From the NCBI GenBank assembly GCA_002293145.1, contig DBCO01000031.1, forward strand, positions 1-61,094: a stretch of 61,094 bases of DNA, written 5' to 3'. Source of the stretch: Akkermansiaceae bacterium UBA956. GTDB lineage: Bacteria; Verrucomicrobiota; Verrucomicrobiia; Verrucomicrobiales; Akkermansiaceae. Below the pieces are notes generated by a model. The model ran no database searches. It was not told the DNA's origin and saw nothing but the letters and a program-made list of their open reading frames with translations. The first letter of the stretch is position 1, and every line of letters starts with the position of its first letter. This document shows, in pieces, positions 8,851 to 17,554 of this stretch. Made by a program: the position numbers and the translations under genes.

Positions 8851-9016
8851 CCACGAGATGTGGTGCTTAGGCCCTACATATCATAAATTCCAAACTATTT
8901 TCGCTTCTTTTCCTTGTTTGATCGCCGCGCGAGTCTATCATCAACACATTCACATCCCACATTTGCGTGCACGATTCTCCCTTGTGCATTTTTTTTTCAC
9001 GTAAGAATATCTCACC

Positions 9017-9868
9017 ATGATTTGGACGACGCGCATTTTCCTCTGCTCCATCATTTTTTGCTCACTGCTGCACGCGCAGGAGCACTGGGTGTTTCTCGAC
9101 AACGGCCACGTGAGGATCGGCATCAACAAAGACGCAGGAGGCAGCGTGGGTTGGTTTTCTAAATCACGCAGTGGCGAAAATCTTCTCAACTCCTTCGACC
9201 ACGGCCGCTATGTGCAGCAATCGTACTACGGGGATGCTGATGGCTCTGACTGGAATGGCCAAGCATGGCGCTACAATCCCGTACAGGGAGGAAGTTGGAA
9301 GGGCGTGCCATCGGAGATCAAAGCTCAAGAGGAAAAGCCGCAATCGCTCTATACGAAAACTCGCCCACGCCAATGGGCCAGTGGTGAATGGGTCGATGAC
9401 ATGGTGATGGAGCAGTGGATTACGTTAGACAGTGGACTCGCGCGATTGAAGTATCGCATGACATACAGCGGCACCTTGGAACACAAACCACGCCATCAAG
9501 AATTGCCCGCCGTTTTTGTCAACCCTCGCTTTGATACCTTGATCTTTGTCGAAAAAGATTCCGAGCAGCTCGTGAAAAAGCAACCTGGCAAAAAGAACGA
9601 ATACTTTTACACCAAAGAGCCTTGGGCCGCTTGGGTGGATGCCTCGCAGCAAGGTGTTGGCGTATTTTTTCCTCATGCAAAATTCCTCACCGCCTACCGT
9701 GTGCGCGATTCAGGGATCGGCGATGTTTCTTATCTCTCGCCGCTACAAACTTTCTCGCTAAAACCGAAATTGGTTTTTGAATATGAGACCGTTCTGGCAA
9801 TCGGCAGCTTGGAACAAATCCGTTCGGTGTTCGCTACCTTACAAAAACAGCAAGCCACCAAACCATGA
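9017..9868 (+). CDS. Secreted protein of unknown function
   Basis: This 283-residue protein has a clear signal peptide (MIWTTRIFLCSIIFCSLLHAQ) and is rich in aromatic residues and beta-forming sequence (FDHGRYVQQSYYG, TRPRQWASGEW, QELPAVFVNPRF). The pattern resembles a family of secreted bacterial proteins seen beside carbohydrate-active enzymes, probably a beta-sandwich, but I know no assigned activity. Its stop overlaps the ATG of the ABC ATPase gene by four bases, so the two are translationally coupled. Confidence 0.75.
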   Translation: MIWTTRIFLCSIIFCSLLHAQEHWVFLDNGHVRIGINKDAGGSVGWFSKSRSGENLLNSFDHGRYVQQSYYGDADGSDWNGQAWRYNPVQGGSWKGVPSEIKAQEEKPQSLYTKTRPRQWASGEWVDDMVMEQWITLDSGLARLKYRMTYSGTLEHKPRHQELPAVFVNPRFDTLIFVEKDSEQLVKKQPGKKNEYFYTKEPWAAWVDASQQGVGVFFPHAKFLTAYRVRDSGIGDVSYLSPLQTFSLKPKLVFEYETVLAIGSLEQIRSVFATLQKQQATKP

Positions 9869-10653
9869 GTAAAGTATTTTTCAAACTGAAAAACGTGCGC
9901 GTCTGGCGGGGTGATCGCTGCGTGCTACAAAATTTTTCGTTAGAATTCCGACATGGCGAAAGTGTCGCCCTGTTAGGACCAAACGGCTCTGGCAAAAGTA
10001 CCTTATTGCAAGTGCTAGCGGGTGAACTCGCGGTCGAATTTGATCATTCCTCAACGTGCGAATTGTTTGGCGAATCGTGCTGGTCGTTAGAAGAACTACG
10101 CCACCGCATCGGTGTGGTCACGCCAGAACAAGTCGAACGTTTCGCCGCCGATGAAATCGCTGCAGACGTTGTTTTATCAGGCCTGCGCGGCGCTTATGGT
10201 CGCACATGCGAAATGCGCTTCAACACTCGTGAACAAGAGGCAACGCGCGAGGCGATGGATTGGGCAGGTGTCGCAGAGCTAGCGCCGCGCTCCTTTGGCA
10301 CACTATCATCTGGGGAGCGCAGAAGATTTTTAATCGCCCGTGCACTCGCTCACAAACCACAAGTGCTAGTCATGGACGAGCCATCTACAGCTCTTGACTT
10401 TGGAGGTTCCCAGGCACTGACAAGATGCTTGCGTCGCACCATGCGCGAGGGCTGCACGGTGATACTCGTCACCCATCACCCCGAGGAAATCCCACCAGAA
10501 ATCGAGCGGGTGGTCTTACTACAAAATGGTAATATTCTCGCAGATGGATCCAAGCGGAAAATTCTCACAAAAGCATTACTCGAACAACTCTACGCCTTGC
10601 CACTTCGTGTCTCGTGGCATGAAGGTTGGTGCCGCGTGCACGCTGCCGAATGA
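9865..10653 (+). CDS. ABC transporter ATP-binding protein
   Basis: This 262-residue protein is a single ABC ATPase domain: Walker A GPNGSGKST near residues 38-46, signature LSSGERRR, Walker B VLVMDEPS, and the switch His in VTHHPEE. The ATPase resembles YlmA/ModF-like or metal-ABC-type domains, but the transported substrate is unknown. No permease or binding protein gene is adjacent; the only coupled gene is the secreted protein upstream (four-base ATGA overlap). It may pair with a permease encoded elsewhere or act as a soluble ABC protein. Confidence 0.9.
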   Translation: MSKVFFKLKNVRVWRGDRCVLQNFSLEFRHGESVALLGPNGSGKSTLLQVLAGELAVEFDHSSTCELFGESCWSLEELRHRIGVVTPEQVERFAADEIAADVVLSGLRGAYGRTCEMRFNTREQEATREAMDWAGVAELAPRSFGTLSSGERRRFLIARALAHKPQVLVMDEPSTALDFGGSQALTRCLRRTMREGCTVILVTHHPEEIPPEIERVVLLQNGNILADGSKRKILTKALLEQLYALPLRVSWHEGWCRVHAAE

Positions 10654-11105
10654 GTCGTCACTCCACACGCAAAAGTATTAGATCGTGATTGACGAAACAG
10701 GCCCGAAATTGCTTGATCTGCCGATGCTCCATCAACTTTCTCAGGCTCAACTCCCACGCAATCATTGACCTCAGATACATCGCACGAGAAGGAGGGCTTT
10801 GACCACATCGGCTTCCGCCCACTTTTTCCCACGCCAACCAAACAAGGATGGCCACGCATTAGTCTGGAAAACTTACTCTCCGTGCAAAAAAGAAATAGCC
10901 ACCGCAATCCCCGTTTTTTGTATTGGCGGGATTACCTTTGAGACATTGCCAACAGTCATAGTGGCAGGCGCGCAGCGAGTCGCAATCGTCTCGACCATCC
11001 TTCGACAAAAAGACAGCGCCGCAGCCGTATGCAGGACCAAGGAAATGTTAGCAGACTTGTGAAATTGCTGCGGGAAATGTATTGCGATGCCGCAACATCG
11101 GGCGC
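10654..11105. other. Intergenic stretch with an orphan coding-like fragment
   Basis: No complete gene is seen. On the minus strand a 65-codon frame (10658-10855) beginning AILVWLAWEKVGGSRCG has protein-like composition, but a stop sits just two codons upstream of its only start (GTG), so it looks like the C-terminal remnant of a lost gene, perhaps a transposase. A plus-strand frame at 10799-11062 looks like its shadow. I could not assign a family. Confidence 0.4.
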
Positions 11106-11951
11106 ATGATCACGGCCATGGCTCAACTCGGCGAACGCTGCTCCCTACGCATCATCAAATCCCGCAACTCCGGTTTCTATCTCGATGCCGGTGATCTCGG
11201 TGAAATTTTGCTGCCCGGCACCGAATACACACCCGAACTCCATGTTGGCGTGGACGTCAGCGTATTTCTTTACCTTGATTCCTCGGATCGCCCGATCGCC
11301 ACACGCAAAATACCTCTCGCCATGCCCGGCGAAATCGCCTTGCTCACCTGCACCGCCGCCAACGACATGGGAGCCTTTTTTGACTGGGGCCTGCCCAAGG
11401 AGCTCCTCGTTCCTTACCGCGAGCAAGCCAAGCCGATGATCCCAGGCCGACATTATGTCGTCAAAGTCATGATCGATGAAAAAAGCGGTCGATTTGTCGG
11501 CAGCCAGCGCATCGCCCGTCACCTCATCTCCGCCGCGGCCCGCTACCAAGACGGCGACCGCGTACAAGCATTGCTATGGGGGAAAACGGATCTTGGCTAC
11601 AAGGCGGTGGTCGAGGGCAAATACAACGGCTTGTTTTTCGCTAACCAGGTTTTTCAAAAACTCGAATACGGCCAGACCGTCACAGCGTATGTGTTAGAAA
11701 CCCGCAGCGATGGCAAACTCACACTGGGACTCACGCAGGTGGGACGAAAAAAAATCACCCCGATGGCGCAGCAGTTTCTCGAAAAACTCAAGGAGACGGG
11801 TGAACTTCCACTGACGGATGATAGCACTCCTGCCGCGATCCAAAAGCATCTCGGCATGAGCAAAAAATCCTTCAAGCAAGTCGTAGGGCAACTCTACAAA
11901 CAGAAAAAAATCGCCCTAGAGCCGACGCGCATCGTGTGGATCGATGATTGA
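11106..11951 (+). CDS. CvfB-like S1 RNA-binding protein
   Basis: CvfB/YitL-type proteins have tandem S1 RNA-binding domains and a C-terminal winged helix, and act as RNA-linked regulators. The roughly 281-residue product fits: an S1-like N-terminus (GFYLDAGDLGEILLP), a second S1 segment (NDMGAFFDWGLPKELLVP), a third region (GYKAVVEGKYNGLFF), and the winged helix at the end (AAIQKHLGMSKKSFKQVVGQ). I start at the ATG giving MITAMAQ; an ATG giving MAQLGERC (11118) is equally possible. It stands alone and faces rplY, sharing a two-way terminator with it. Confidence 0.88.
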   Translation: MITAMAQLGERCSLRIIKSRNSGFYLDAGDLGEILLPGTEYTPELHVGVDVSVFLYLDSSDRPIATRKIPLAMPGEIALLTCTAANDMGAFFDWGLPKELLVPYREQAKPMIPGRHYVVKVMIDEKSGRFVGSQRIARHLISAAARYQDGDRVQALLWGKTDLGYKAVVEGKYNGLFFANQVFQKLEYGQTVTAYVLETRSDGKLTLGLTQVGRKKITPMAQQFLEKLKETGELPLTDDSTPAAIQKHLGMSKKSFKQVVGQLYKQKKIALEPTRIVWIDD

Positions 11952-11978
11952 GATTTTCCTCATTCATTCAATGGAGCA

Positions 11979-12010
11979 AAAAAAGCCGGGAATAAACTTC
12001 CCGGCTTTTT
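11979..12010. terminator. Bidirectional terminator between the S1 protein and rplY
   Basis: GCCGGGAA and TTCCCGGC form a perfect eight-base stem around a five-base loop. It has an A-run on the left and a T-run on the right, so it can terminate transcription from both strands. It sits about 30 bases after the S1-protein stop and about 25 bases from the rplY stop. Confidence 0.88.
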
Positions 12011-12034
12011 CTATGATCGTGTTTGATGCGAAGA

Positions 12035-12655
12035 TTACTTCTTCTTACCTTTGGCTGGAGCAGCTTTTTCTTCAACGGCTACGATTTCGACAACACGTGG
12101 TTTGCCGAGGTGAGCAACTACTACCGAAGCAGCGTGCGTAGCCACAACACCAGAAGGGAGTTTTAGATCACCAATGTGAAGAGAATCACCGATTTCCAGA
12201 CTCGTTACATCGGCGTGCAGCAAGCTAGGAAGATCGTTTGGCAAGCAGCGGATTTCCATGGAGTGCACGTTGTGCTCCAAAACACCACCACCGTTTTTCA
12301 CACCCACAGGCTCACCTTCGAGGCGAAGTGGCACGTGAGCTACGATCTCCGTGTTTTCATCGATGGCGCGGAAGTCAGCGTGGATCGGCGCTCCTGTGAG
12401 GCTGTGATGTTGCACAGCTTGCAAGAATGCCAAAGATTGGCCTGCGCCCTCAATGTCCAAGTTGACAAGAATATTTTCCGATGTGCTGTGTGCGAGCACA
12501 TCAACGAAAGTGCGCAGATCCACTTTCAGGTTTTTGTTTTCCTTACCCAATCCGTACATGACGGAAGGCAGCCAGCCTTCTTTGCGCATTTGGTTGAGAC
12601 GGCCGGAACCTGTACGGTTGCGGATAGCGGCTTTGAGATTCGTTTTCTGGGACAT
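12035..12655 (-). CDS. rplY: 50S ribosomal protein L25 (long Ctc/TL5 form)
   Basis: L25 binds 5S rRNA in the large ribosomal subunit. The 206-residue length is that of the two-domain Ctc/TL5 form rather than the 94-residue E. coli form: an N-terminal 5S-binding domain (RTGSGRLNQMRKEGWLPSVM and following) and a C-terminal beta domain (RCLPNDLP, LEIGDSLHIGDLKLP) ending in the basic tail KGKKK. The ATG has no obvious ribosome-binding site. It is often followed by pth in other bacteria, but not here. Confidence 0.95.
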   Translation of the reverse strand: MSQKTNLKAAIRNRTGSGRLNQMRKEGWLPSVMYGLGKENKNLKVDLRTFVDVLAHSTSENILVNLDIEGAGQSLAFLQAVQHHSLTGAPIHADFRAIDENTEIVAHVPLRLEGEPVGVKNGGGVLEHNVHSMEIRCLPNDLPSLLHADVTSLEIGDSLHIGDLKLPSGVVATHAASVVVAHLGKPRVVEIVAVEEKAAPAKGKKK

Positions 12656-13187
12656 GATACGCGAGCGTGTTGTTAGTTTATGAGAGGTTCCAACCCCTCT
12701 TGCGGGGCGCGGGATTTAGCGGATTCGAGGCCACTTGTCAAAATTTTGTTTCCTGAATTGGGATTATTTTGGATTTTTCTCTCCAATTTGACCATTTTCC
12801 GTCTTTTTCACCCAGAAATCGCACTCATTTGCCGGTCGCATTTCCGTCCCTCCCTCACCACCGCGCGCCCTTTCTCCTCGATCACAAAAAAATCATTGCC
12901 AGCAAGCGCATCCTAAGCCATAGTTCGCCCGTCAGCGCGCTTCTGCGCCATTCCGAATCCGGAAAGGCACATTCCCATCACGGAATCGCAATCCAAGCGC
13001 GCCAAGTGTCCCTGAGTTCACGGATCGCCCACACGATAGGATTATCGGCAGCTCATCCAGCTACCCCTTGATTGTTCCGCAAGCGTGCTCATCCTCACAT
13101 CTTCTCTCCTGTTTGGGCTTTATCTTAATGAACGCGCATCCCGTCCCGACGTAACACAAACACCCCTTAATCATTTACTAAAACTTC
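12656..13187. other. Long intergenic region between rplY and yebC
   Basis: About 530 bases lie between two divergent housekeeping genes. I looked for tRNA, SRP RNA, RNase P RNA and 6S-like structure and saw none. A 100-codon plus frame (12769-13071) has a Ser/His/Pro-rich composition unlike a real protein. The region probably holds the promoters of both genes; an unrecognised small RNA cannot be excluded. Confidence 0.4.
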
Positions 13188-13940
13188 ATGGCTGGTCATA
13201 ACAAATGGTCCAAGGTCAAGCACATTAAAGCACGCGTCGATGCAATCAAGGGGCGTGCGTTCTCGAAGTGCGCCCACGAGATCGCCATAGCCGCACGCAC
13301 TGGCGGCGGAGACCCCATGCTCAATGCTCGCCTGCGCACCGCCATCGATAACGCCAAGGCCGTCTCGATGCCGCGCGAGAACATTGATCGCGCCATCAAA
13401 AAAGGCACTGGTGAACTCAGCGGCGTCACCATTCACGAAGTCACCTACGAGGGCTATGGGCCATCCGGAATCGCATTCCTCATCGAAATCGCCACCGATA
13501 ACCTCAATCGCTCCGCTCAGGATATGCGCACGATTTTTTCTAAAAACTCCGGCGCTACAGCTACCCCCGGCGCTGTTGCCTACCAGTTCGACCGCAAGGG
13601 AGAAATTATCCTACGCGCCAGCGCCGGCTCCGAAGAATCAATTCTCGAAGCCGCCATCCTCGCTGGCGCTGATGACGTGCAGTCGGACGAAGACGAGCAC
13701 ACCATCCTCACCCAACCGAACCTGCTCGGCAACATCGCCCAAGAACTCCGTGCCCAAGGCCTGCCGATTCAGTCCGAAAAATTCACCTCACTCCCTCAAA
13801 CCACCGTCACCATCGATGATATCGACAACGCGCGACAGGTCCTCAAACTCTACGACATCCTCGATACCTACGATGACACACTCAATGTATTTACCAACTT
13901 CGCCGTCTCAGACGCCATCCTTAGCGAGCTCGATTTTTAA
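13188..13940 (+). CDS. yebC: YebC/PmpR-family protein (TACO1-like)
   Basis: This family was first annotated as transcriptional regulators and is now linked to easing ribosome stalling. The 250-residue product starts with the diagnostic MAGHNKWSKVKHIKARVDA segment and has the expected three-domain layout, with GGGDPMLNARLRTAIDNAK, MPRENIDRAIKKG and YEGYGPSGIAF following. It precedes rho by 24 bases and is probably cotranscribed with it. In many bacteria yebC lies beside ruvC; here ruvB is 11 kb away. Confidence 0.97.
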   Translation: MAGHNKWSKVKHIKARVDAIKGRAFSKCAHEIAIAARTGGGDPMLNARLRTAIDNAKAVSMPRENIDRAIKKGTGELSGVTIHEVTYEGYGPSGIAFLIEIATDNLNRSAQDMRTIFSKNSGATATPGAVAYQFDRKGEIILRASAGSEESILEAAILAGADDVQSDEDEHTILTQPNLLGNIAQELRAQGLPIQSEKFTSLPQTTVTIDDIDNARQVLKLYDILDTYDDTLNVFTNFAVSDAILSELDF

Positions 13941-13964
13941 AACCATTTTCCCTTAATAAAACGC

Positions 13965-15800
13965 ATGAGCGATTCCCTACCCCAATCCAACGACGCTACA
14001 CCCGCCAATAAAGCGGCGAAAAAAACCGCGAAAAAAGCGGCTACCAAAGCGGCCAAATCTCCTGTTGAAGGCGTAAGCGTCACGCCTGCAACCAAGGTCC
14101 CCGCCAAAAAAGCAGCCAAGAAGGCAGCCTCGAAAGTCGCGAAAAAAATCGCAGTTGCCGAGCCCCCTGCGCCTGCTCCCGTTCCTGCCGCAGCACCCAC
14201 TGCAAAGAAAGCTGCTCGTAAAACCGCTAAAGCACCAGCACCTGCCACGGAGGCCAGTGCCGCCATGGCCGAGACTCCACAAAAAACAGCCGCGGAAAAA
14301 CTAGCCAGCTCCACCACACCAGCTGTTGCGCAAAATAATGCGCCATCGAGCTCTACGCCACAAAATCAACAACCTGCCCCGCAACCACCTCAAGATCGGC
14401 CAGTCCGCGATCAACAACCGCAGCAGCAGAACAAGCAGCAGCATCCACAAAAGCAGCAGTTTTCCCAAAACAAAAATCAACAGCAGCGCCCACAACACCC
14501 TCAGCAAAATGGCCAGCAAAACAACAATCAACGCCCACAACAAGGGCAACAGAACGATTTCAAGAAAAACAAATTTCAGAACAATAAGTTCGATCGCAAC
14601 AACAAGCAAAAGAACAAGCCGTTCCAGAAAAATCAGCCGCCTGCGAAATTTGATCCCGATGCCGACCGCAACAACGCCGTGCTCAGTGGACCGAAAACCG
14701 AGGCTCAGGGACTTCTCGAAATCGGACCCAAGGGCAGCGGCTTCCTGCGCAGTCTCAAGAAAAGCTTCGAACTCGGCAAAGACGACCCATTTGTTAGCAC
14801 CACGCTGATCAACAAGCTCGGACTTCGCCCCGGTGTCATTCTCAAAACCATGACCCAGATGGGGCCGCGTGGACCACAAGTCGTGGAAATCGTCGATGTC
14901 AATGGCGCCTCCCCCGATGACGCACGCCGCATGCCGCACTTCGAGGAACTCACCGCCGTCAATCCCTGCAAACGCATTCCTTTTGAAAACGACCAAAATC
15001 GCTTCACCACCCGCGTGCTCGACATCGTCGCGCCCGTCGGTCGTGGCCAACGCGGGCTGATCGTTTCGCCCCCCCGCTCAGGCAAGACGACTCTCATGCT
15101 CCACATCGCCGAGTCCGTCATGCAACGCGAGGACGACAGCTTGCACTTGATCATTTTGCTCGTCGATGAACGCCCCGAGGAGGTTACGGAATTCCGCCGC
15201 GCCCTGCCTCAAGCGGAAATTTTCGCCAGCTCCAATGACGAGCAGCCACGCAATCACTGCCGCATTGCCGAGCTCACCATCGAGCGCGCCAAACGCCTTG
15301 TCGAGGCCGGCAAACACGTCTTTTTGCTGATGGATTCGATCACTCGACTCGCCCGCGCCTACAACAACACTGGCTCCACCCAAGGTCGCGGCATCGGTAC
15401 GGGCGGTGTCACCGTAGGTGCACTGGAAATCCCCCGCCGCCTGTTCGCCGCCGCGCGAAACACCCGCGAGGCCGGCTCCTTGACCATTCTCGCCACCGCG
15501 CTGATCCAAACCAATTCGCGCGCCGATGAGGCCATTTTCCAAGAATTCAAAGGCACCGGTAACATGGAAATCGTGCTCGATCGCAAGATCGCCGAAAACT
15601 ACATCTACCCCGCCGTTGATATCTTCAAATCTGGCACCCGCCGCGAGGAGCTTTTGCTGCCCGAGCACATGCTGCACAAGATTTTCTTAATCCGCCGCGG
15701 ACTCTCTGGCCACAAGCCTCTGGAGGCGATGGAGCGACTGACGTATTTCCTGAAAAAATTCCCCTCAAACGCGCAAATGTTGCTTGAAATCAAAGGGTAA
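13965..15800 (+). CDS. rho: Transcription termination factor Rho with low-complexity N-terminal extension
   Basis: Rho is the hexameric RNA helicase that ends transcription of untranslated RNA. At 611 residues it is far longer than the 419-residue E. coli protein. Residues about 15-100 are Lys/Ala/Pro-rich, like histone-tail sequences; residues about 120-226 are a Gln/Asn-rich stretch with scattered basic residues. The conserved core begins near residue 246 with the RNA-binding cold-shock-like domain (LLEIGPKGSGFLRSLKKSF), then the P-loop SPPRSGKTT near 367, Walker B LIILLVDERPEEV, and the C-terminal FPSNAQMLLEIKG. All catalytic motifs look intact. The extension is probably disordered and may affect RNA binding or condensate formation, as reported for other Rho proteins with such insertions. 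Confidence 0.96.
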   Translation: MSDSLPQSNDATPANKAAKKTAKKAATKAAKSPVEGVSVTPATKVPAKKAAKKAASKVAKKIAVAEPPAPAPVPAAAPTAKKAARKTAKAPAPATEASAAMAETPQKTAAEKLASSTTPAVAQNNAPSSSTPQNQQPAPQPPQDRPVRDQQPQQQNKQQHPQKQQFSQNKNQQQRPQHPQQNGQQNNNQRPQQGQQNDFKKNKFQNNKFDRNNKQKNKPFQKNQPPAKFDPDADRNNAVLSGPKTEAQGLLEIGPKGSGFLRSLKKSFELGKDDPFVSTTLINKLGLRPGVILKTMTQMGPRGPQVVEIVDVNGASPDDARRMPHFEELTAVNPCKRIPFENDQNRFTTRVLDIVAPVGRGQRGLIVSPPRSGKTTLMLHIAESVMQREDDSLHLIILLVDERPEEVTEFRRALPQAEIFASSNDEQPRNHCRIAELTIERAKRLVEAGKHVFLLMDSITRLARAYNNTGSTQGRGIGTGGVTVGALEIPRRLFAAARNTREAGSLTILATALIQTNSRADEAIFQEFKGTGNMEIVLDRKIAENYIYPAVDIFKSGTRREELLLPEHMLHKIFLIRRGLSGHKPLEAMERLTYFLKKFPSNAQMLLEIKG

Positions 15801-16195
15801 TACGCAATCCCCCCGCACAGCACAAAAAAACTTTCCCCATGAGGAAAAAAAGCAGTGTCAGGAACTAGGCACATGAATTTCCTGAGAAAGGTCATCATTT
15901 CCCCCTGCGCCTATGCTAACTTCTATGGTGAAGCCTTGCAGGTGACCATGGAAGGGGCAGAGGATTTTTTAGCCGCGAAAAAACGCAAAATTCGCATAAA
16001 TGCTCGGGTTTTGGTTTTTGTTTTTGTTTTCTCTGTTTGCTCCTATGAAAAATGGATCTAGAGAATACACGAAGTGGTAATGTTGCTGAAACAGGCGGGA
16101 CGCGCTATTTGCCGCCCTTTTTTCGCCAAGTTCTTGCTACACTTTTCCCGAAAATTTCATTTGTGCATACATCTGAAATATGACACAATATCATC
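15801..16195. other. Intergenic region after rho
   Basis: No gene is visible. The stretch contains a weak TTTCC/AGGAAA hairpin near 15831-15848 and a T/G-rich run (about 16008-16045). A 17-base sequence at 15980-15996 recurs inverted at 18859-18875. The promoter of the cyclophilin gene presumably lies at its right end. Confidence 0.4.
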
Positions 16196-17518
16196 ATGCG
16201 CCACATGTTGCCATCTCTCCTGTTTCTGCTTGCATCCGCCGCAACAAGCATGGCACAGCTATACGCTGATTTTACGACTTCACTCGGGAATTTCACCTGC
16301 GAACTGCATTACAAAGAAACTCCGCGCACCGTGGGGAATTTCATCTCGCTCGCCGAGGGTACTCGTGCTTGGGTCGATTCACGGAACGGCCAACTCTCCA
16401 CCGTCAAGCCTCCACAGCCGTTCTATTCTGGCACCGTATTTCACCGCGTAGTCAATGCCAATGATTTTAAGATCATCCAAGGCGGCTCAAAGCGCAGCGA
16501 TGGATCGGATGGACCCGGTTATGAATTTCCCGATGAAATAAACGCAGCCGTGCCGCTGAGCTACCGCCTTGATCAGCCCTACTACCTCGCCATGGCGAAC
16601 TCCGGACCTAACACCAACGGCAGCCAGTTCTTCATCACCGGAAATGCGATTCCAGGCCTCGAGGGCAAACACACTGTATTCGGTCGTGTGATCAGTGGCC
16701 AAAGCACCATCGATGCGATTCTCAACACTCCTCTTCGTGGGGCAATCGTTCCGCCCCCACCAAATGTCCAACCCGAACGCCCGACCGATGATGTAGTCAT
16801 TCAAAGCGTCATTGTCCGCCGCGTCGGTTCTGCGGCGGCGAAGTTCAAGGCCAGCAGCCAAAAACTCCCCACTCTTTCGAATCCCAAGGTGAAAGTGCAA
16901 CCAGCACCCAGCCCAGCCAACACCAATCGCTACTTTTTTAGCCAAGGTCAGCGCAGTGAAATGCTCAGTTTTGCGACCATCGTAGCCGATAAGAGTTCGT
17001 GGATTCCCCTTAGCCCTCGCTGGCTCGGACCTTCGCCCTTCAGCTATCGTTATAACGATGTCACCTACGGTACTGATACCATCTATGATTTCCGCACGAT
17101 CATCGCGAAATACAATACTGACGCTATCACGCCCAACGCTCACGACGGCTACGCACTGACCATGGTCAATGCCGAGGGATCATTCATCTTTTCATTCCCT
17201 AAATCGGGCACCTTTGGCTACTTTTTCAAACCTGCCGATACCACTAAGCCTGAAGTCACGGGCGTCATCGTAGCAAGCAGCATTTACTACAGTGCCTCAC
17301 CTCATCACGCAATATTCCAGTTTCAAATGCAAAACTTCAAGATCATGAACCTCCACCTTGGTTTCGATAAAAAAGTCAAAAATAACTTGCACGGTCGCGT
17401 GGTAAGCAAGGTGCAAAATTTCATTGTCACCAACCCTTCTACGGGTGACGGTTTCTTCTTCCCGCAATCTTCCGCACCCGGCGGCGAGCAAGGCTTCTCG
17501 ATGAGCCCCATCAAGTAA
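16196..17518 (+). CDS. Secreted cyclophilin-type peptidyl-prolyl isomerase with unknown C-terminal domain
   Basis: The 440-residue protein has a signal peptide (MRHMLPSLLFLLASAATSMAQ), so it acts outside the cytoplasm, then a cyclophilin domain over about residues 22-215: FHRVV, FKIIQGG, MANSGPNTNGSQFFIT and the active-site loop GLEGKHTVFGRV. Such domains speed proline cis-trans isomerisation during protein folding. The second half (about 215-440) is a separate, probably beta-rich domain (GPSPFSYRYNDVTYGTDTIY, GSFIFSFPKSGTFGYFF) that I do not recognise. rlmN follows 36 bases downstream. Confidence 0.9.
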   Translation: MRHMLPSLLFLLASAATSMAQLYADFTTSLGNFTCELHYKETPRTVGNFISLAEGTRAWVDSRNGQLSTVKPPQPFYSGTVFHRVVNANDFKIIQGGSKRSDGSDGPGYEFPDEINAAVPLSYRLDQPYYLAMANSGPNTNGSQFFITGNAIPGLEGKHTVFGRVISGQSTIDAILNTPLRGAIVPPPPNVQPERPTDDVVIQSVIVRRVGSAAAKFKASSQKLPTLSNPKVKVQPAPSPANTNRYFFSQGQRSEMLSFATIVADKSSWIPLSPRWLGPSPFSYRYNDVTYGTDTIYDFRTIIAKYNTDAITPNAHDGYALTMVNAEGSFIFSFPKSGTFGYFFKPADTTKPEVTGVIVASSIYYSASPHHAIFQFQMQNFKIMNLHLGFDKKVKNNLHGRVVSKVQNFIVTNPSTGDGFFFPQSSAPGGEQGFSMSPIK

Positions 17519-17554
17519 GTATCCCGACAGCCAACTTGCGGCTATCCTTTTCCC

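Noticed and set aside
12656..13187. Possible structured RNA between rplY and yebC
   Set aside because: I checked for tRNA T-loops, SRP and RNase P signatures and a 6S-like long hairpin and found none; only the length of the gap is suggestive.
14301..15050. Long minus-strand frame inside rho
   Set aside because: It lies fully within the rho gene and its Leu/Val/Ile-rich composition is what the complement of Gln/Asn codons gives; it is a shadow.
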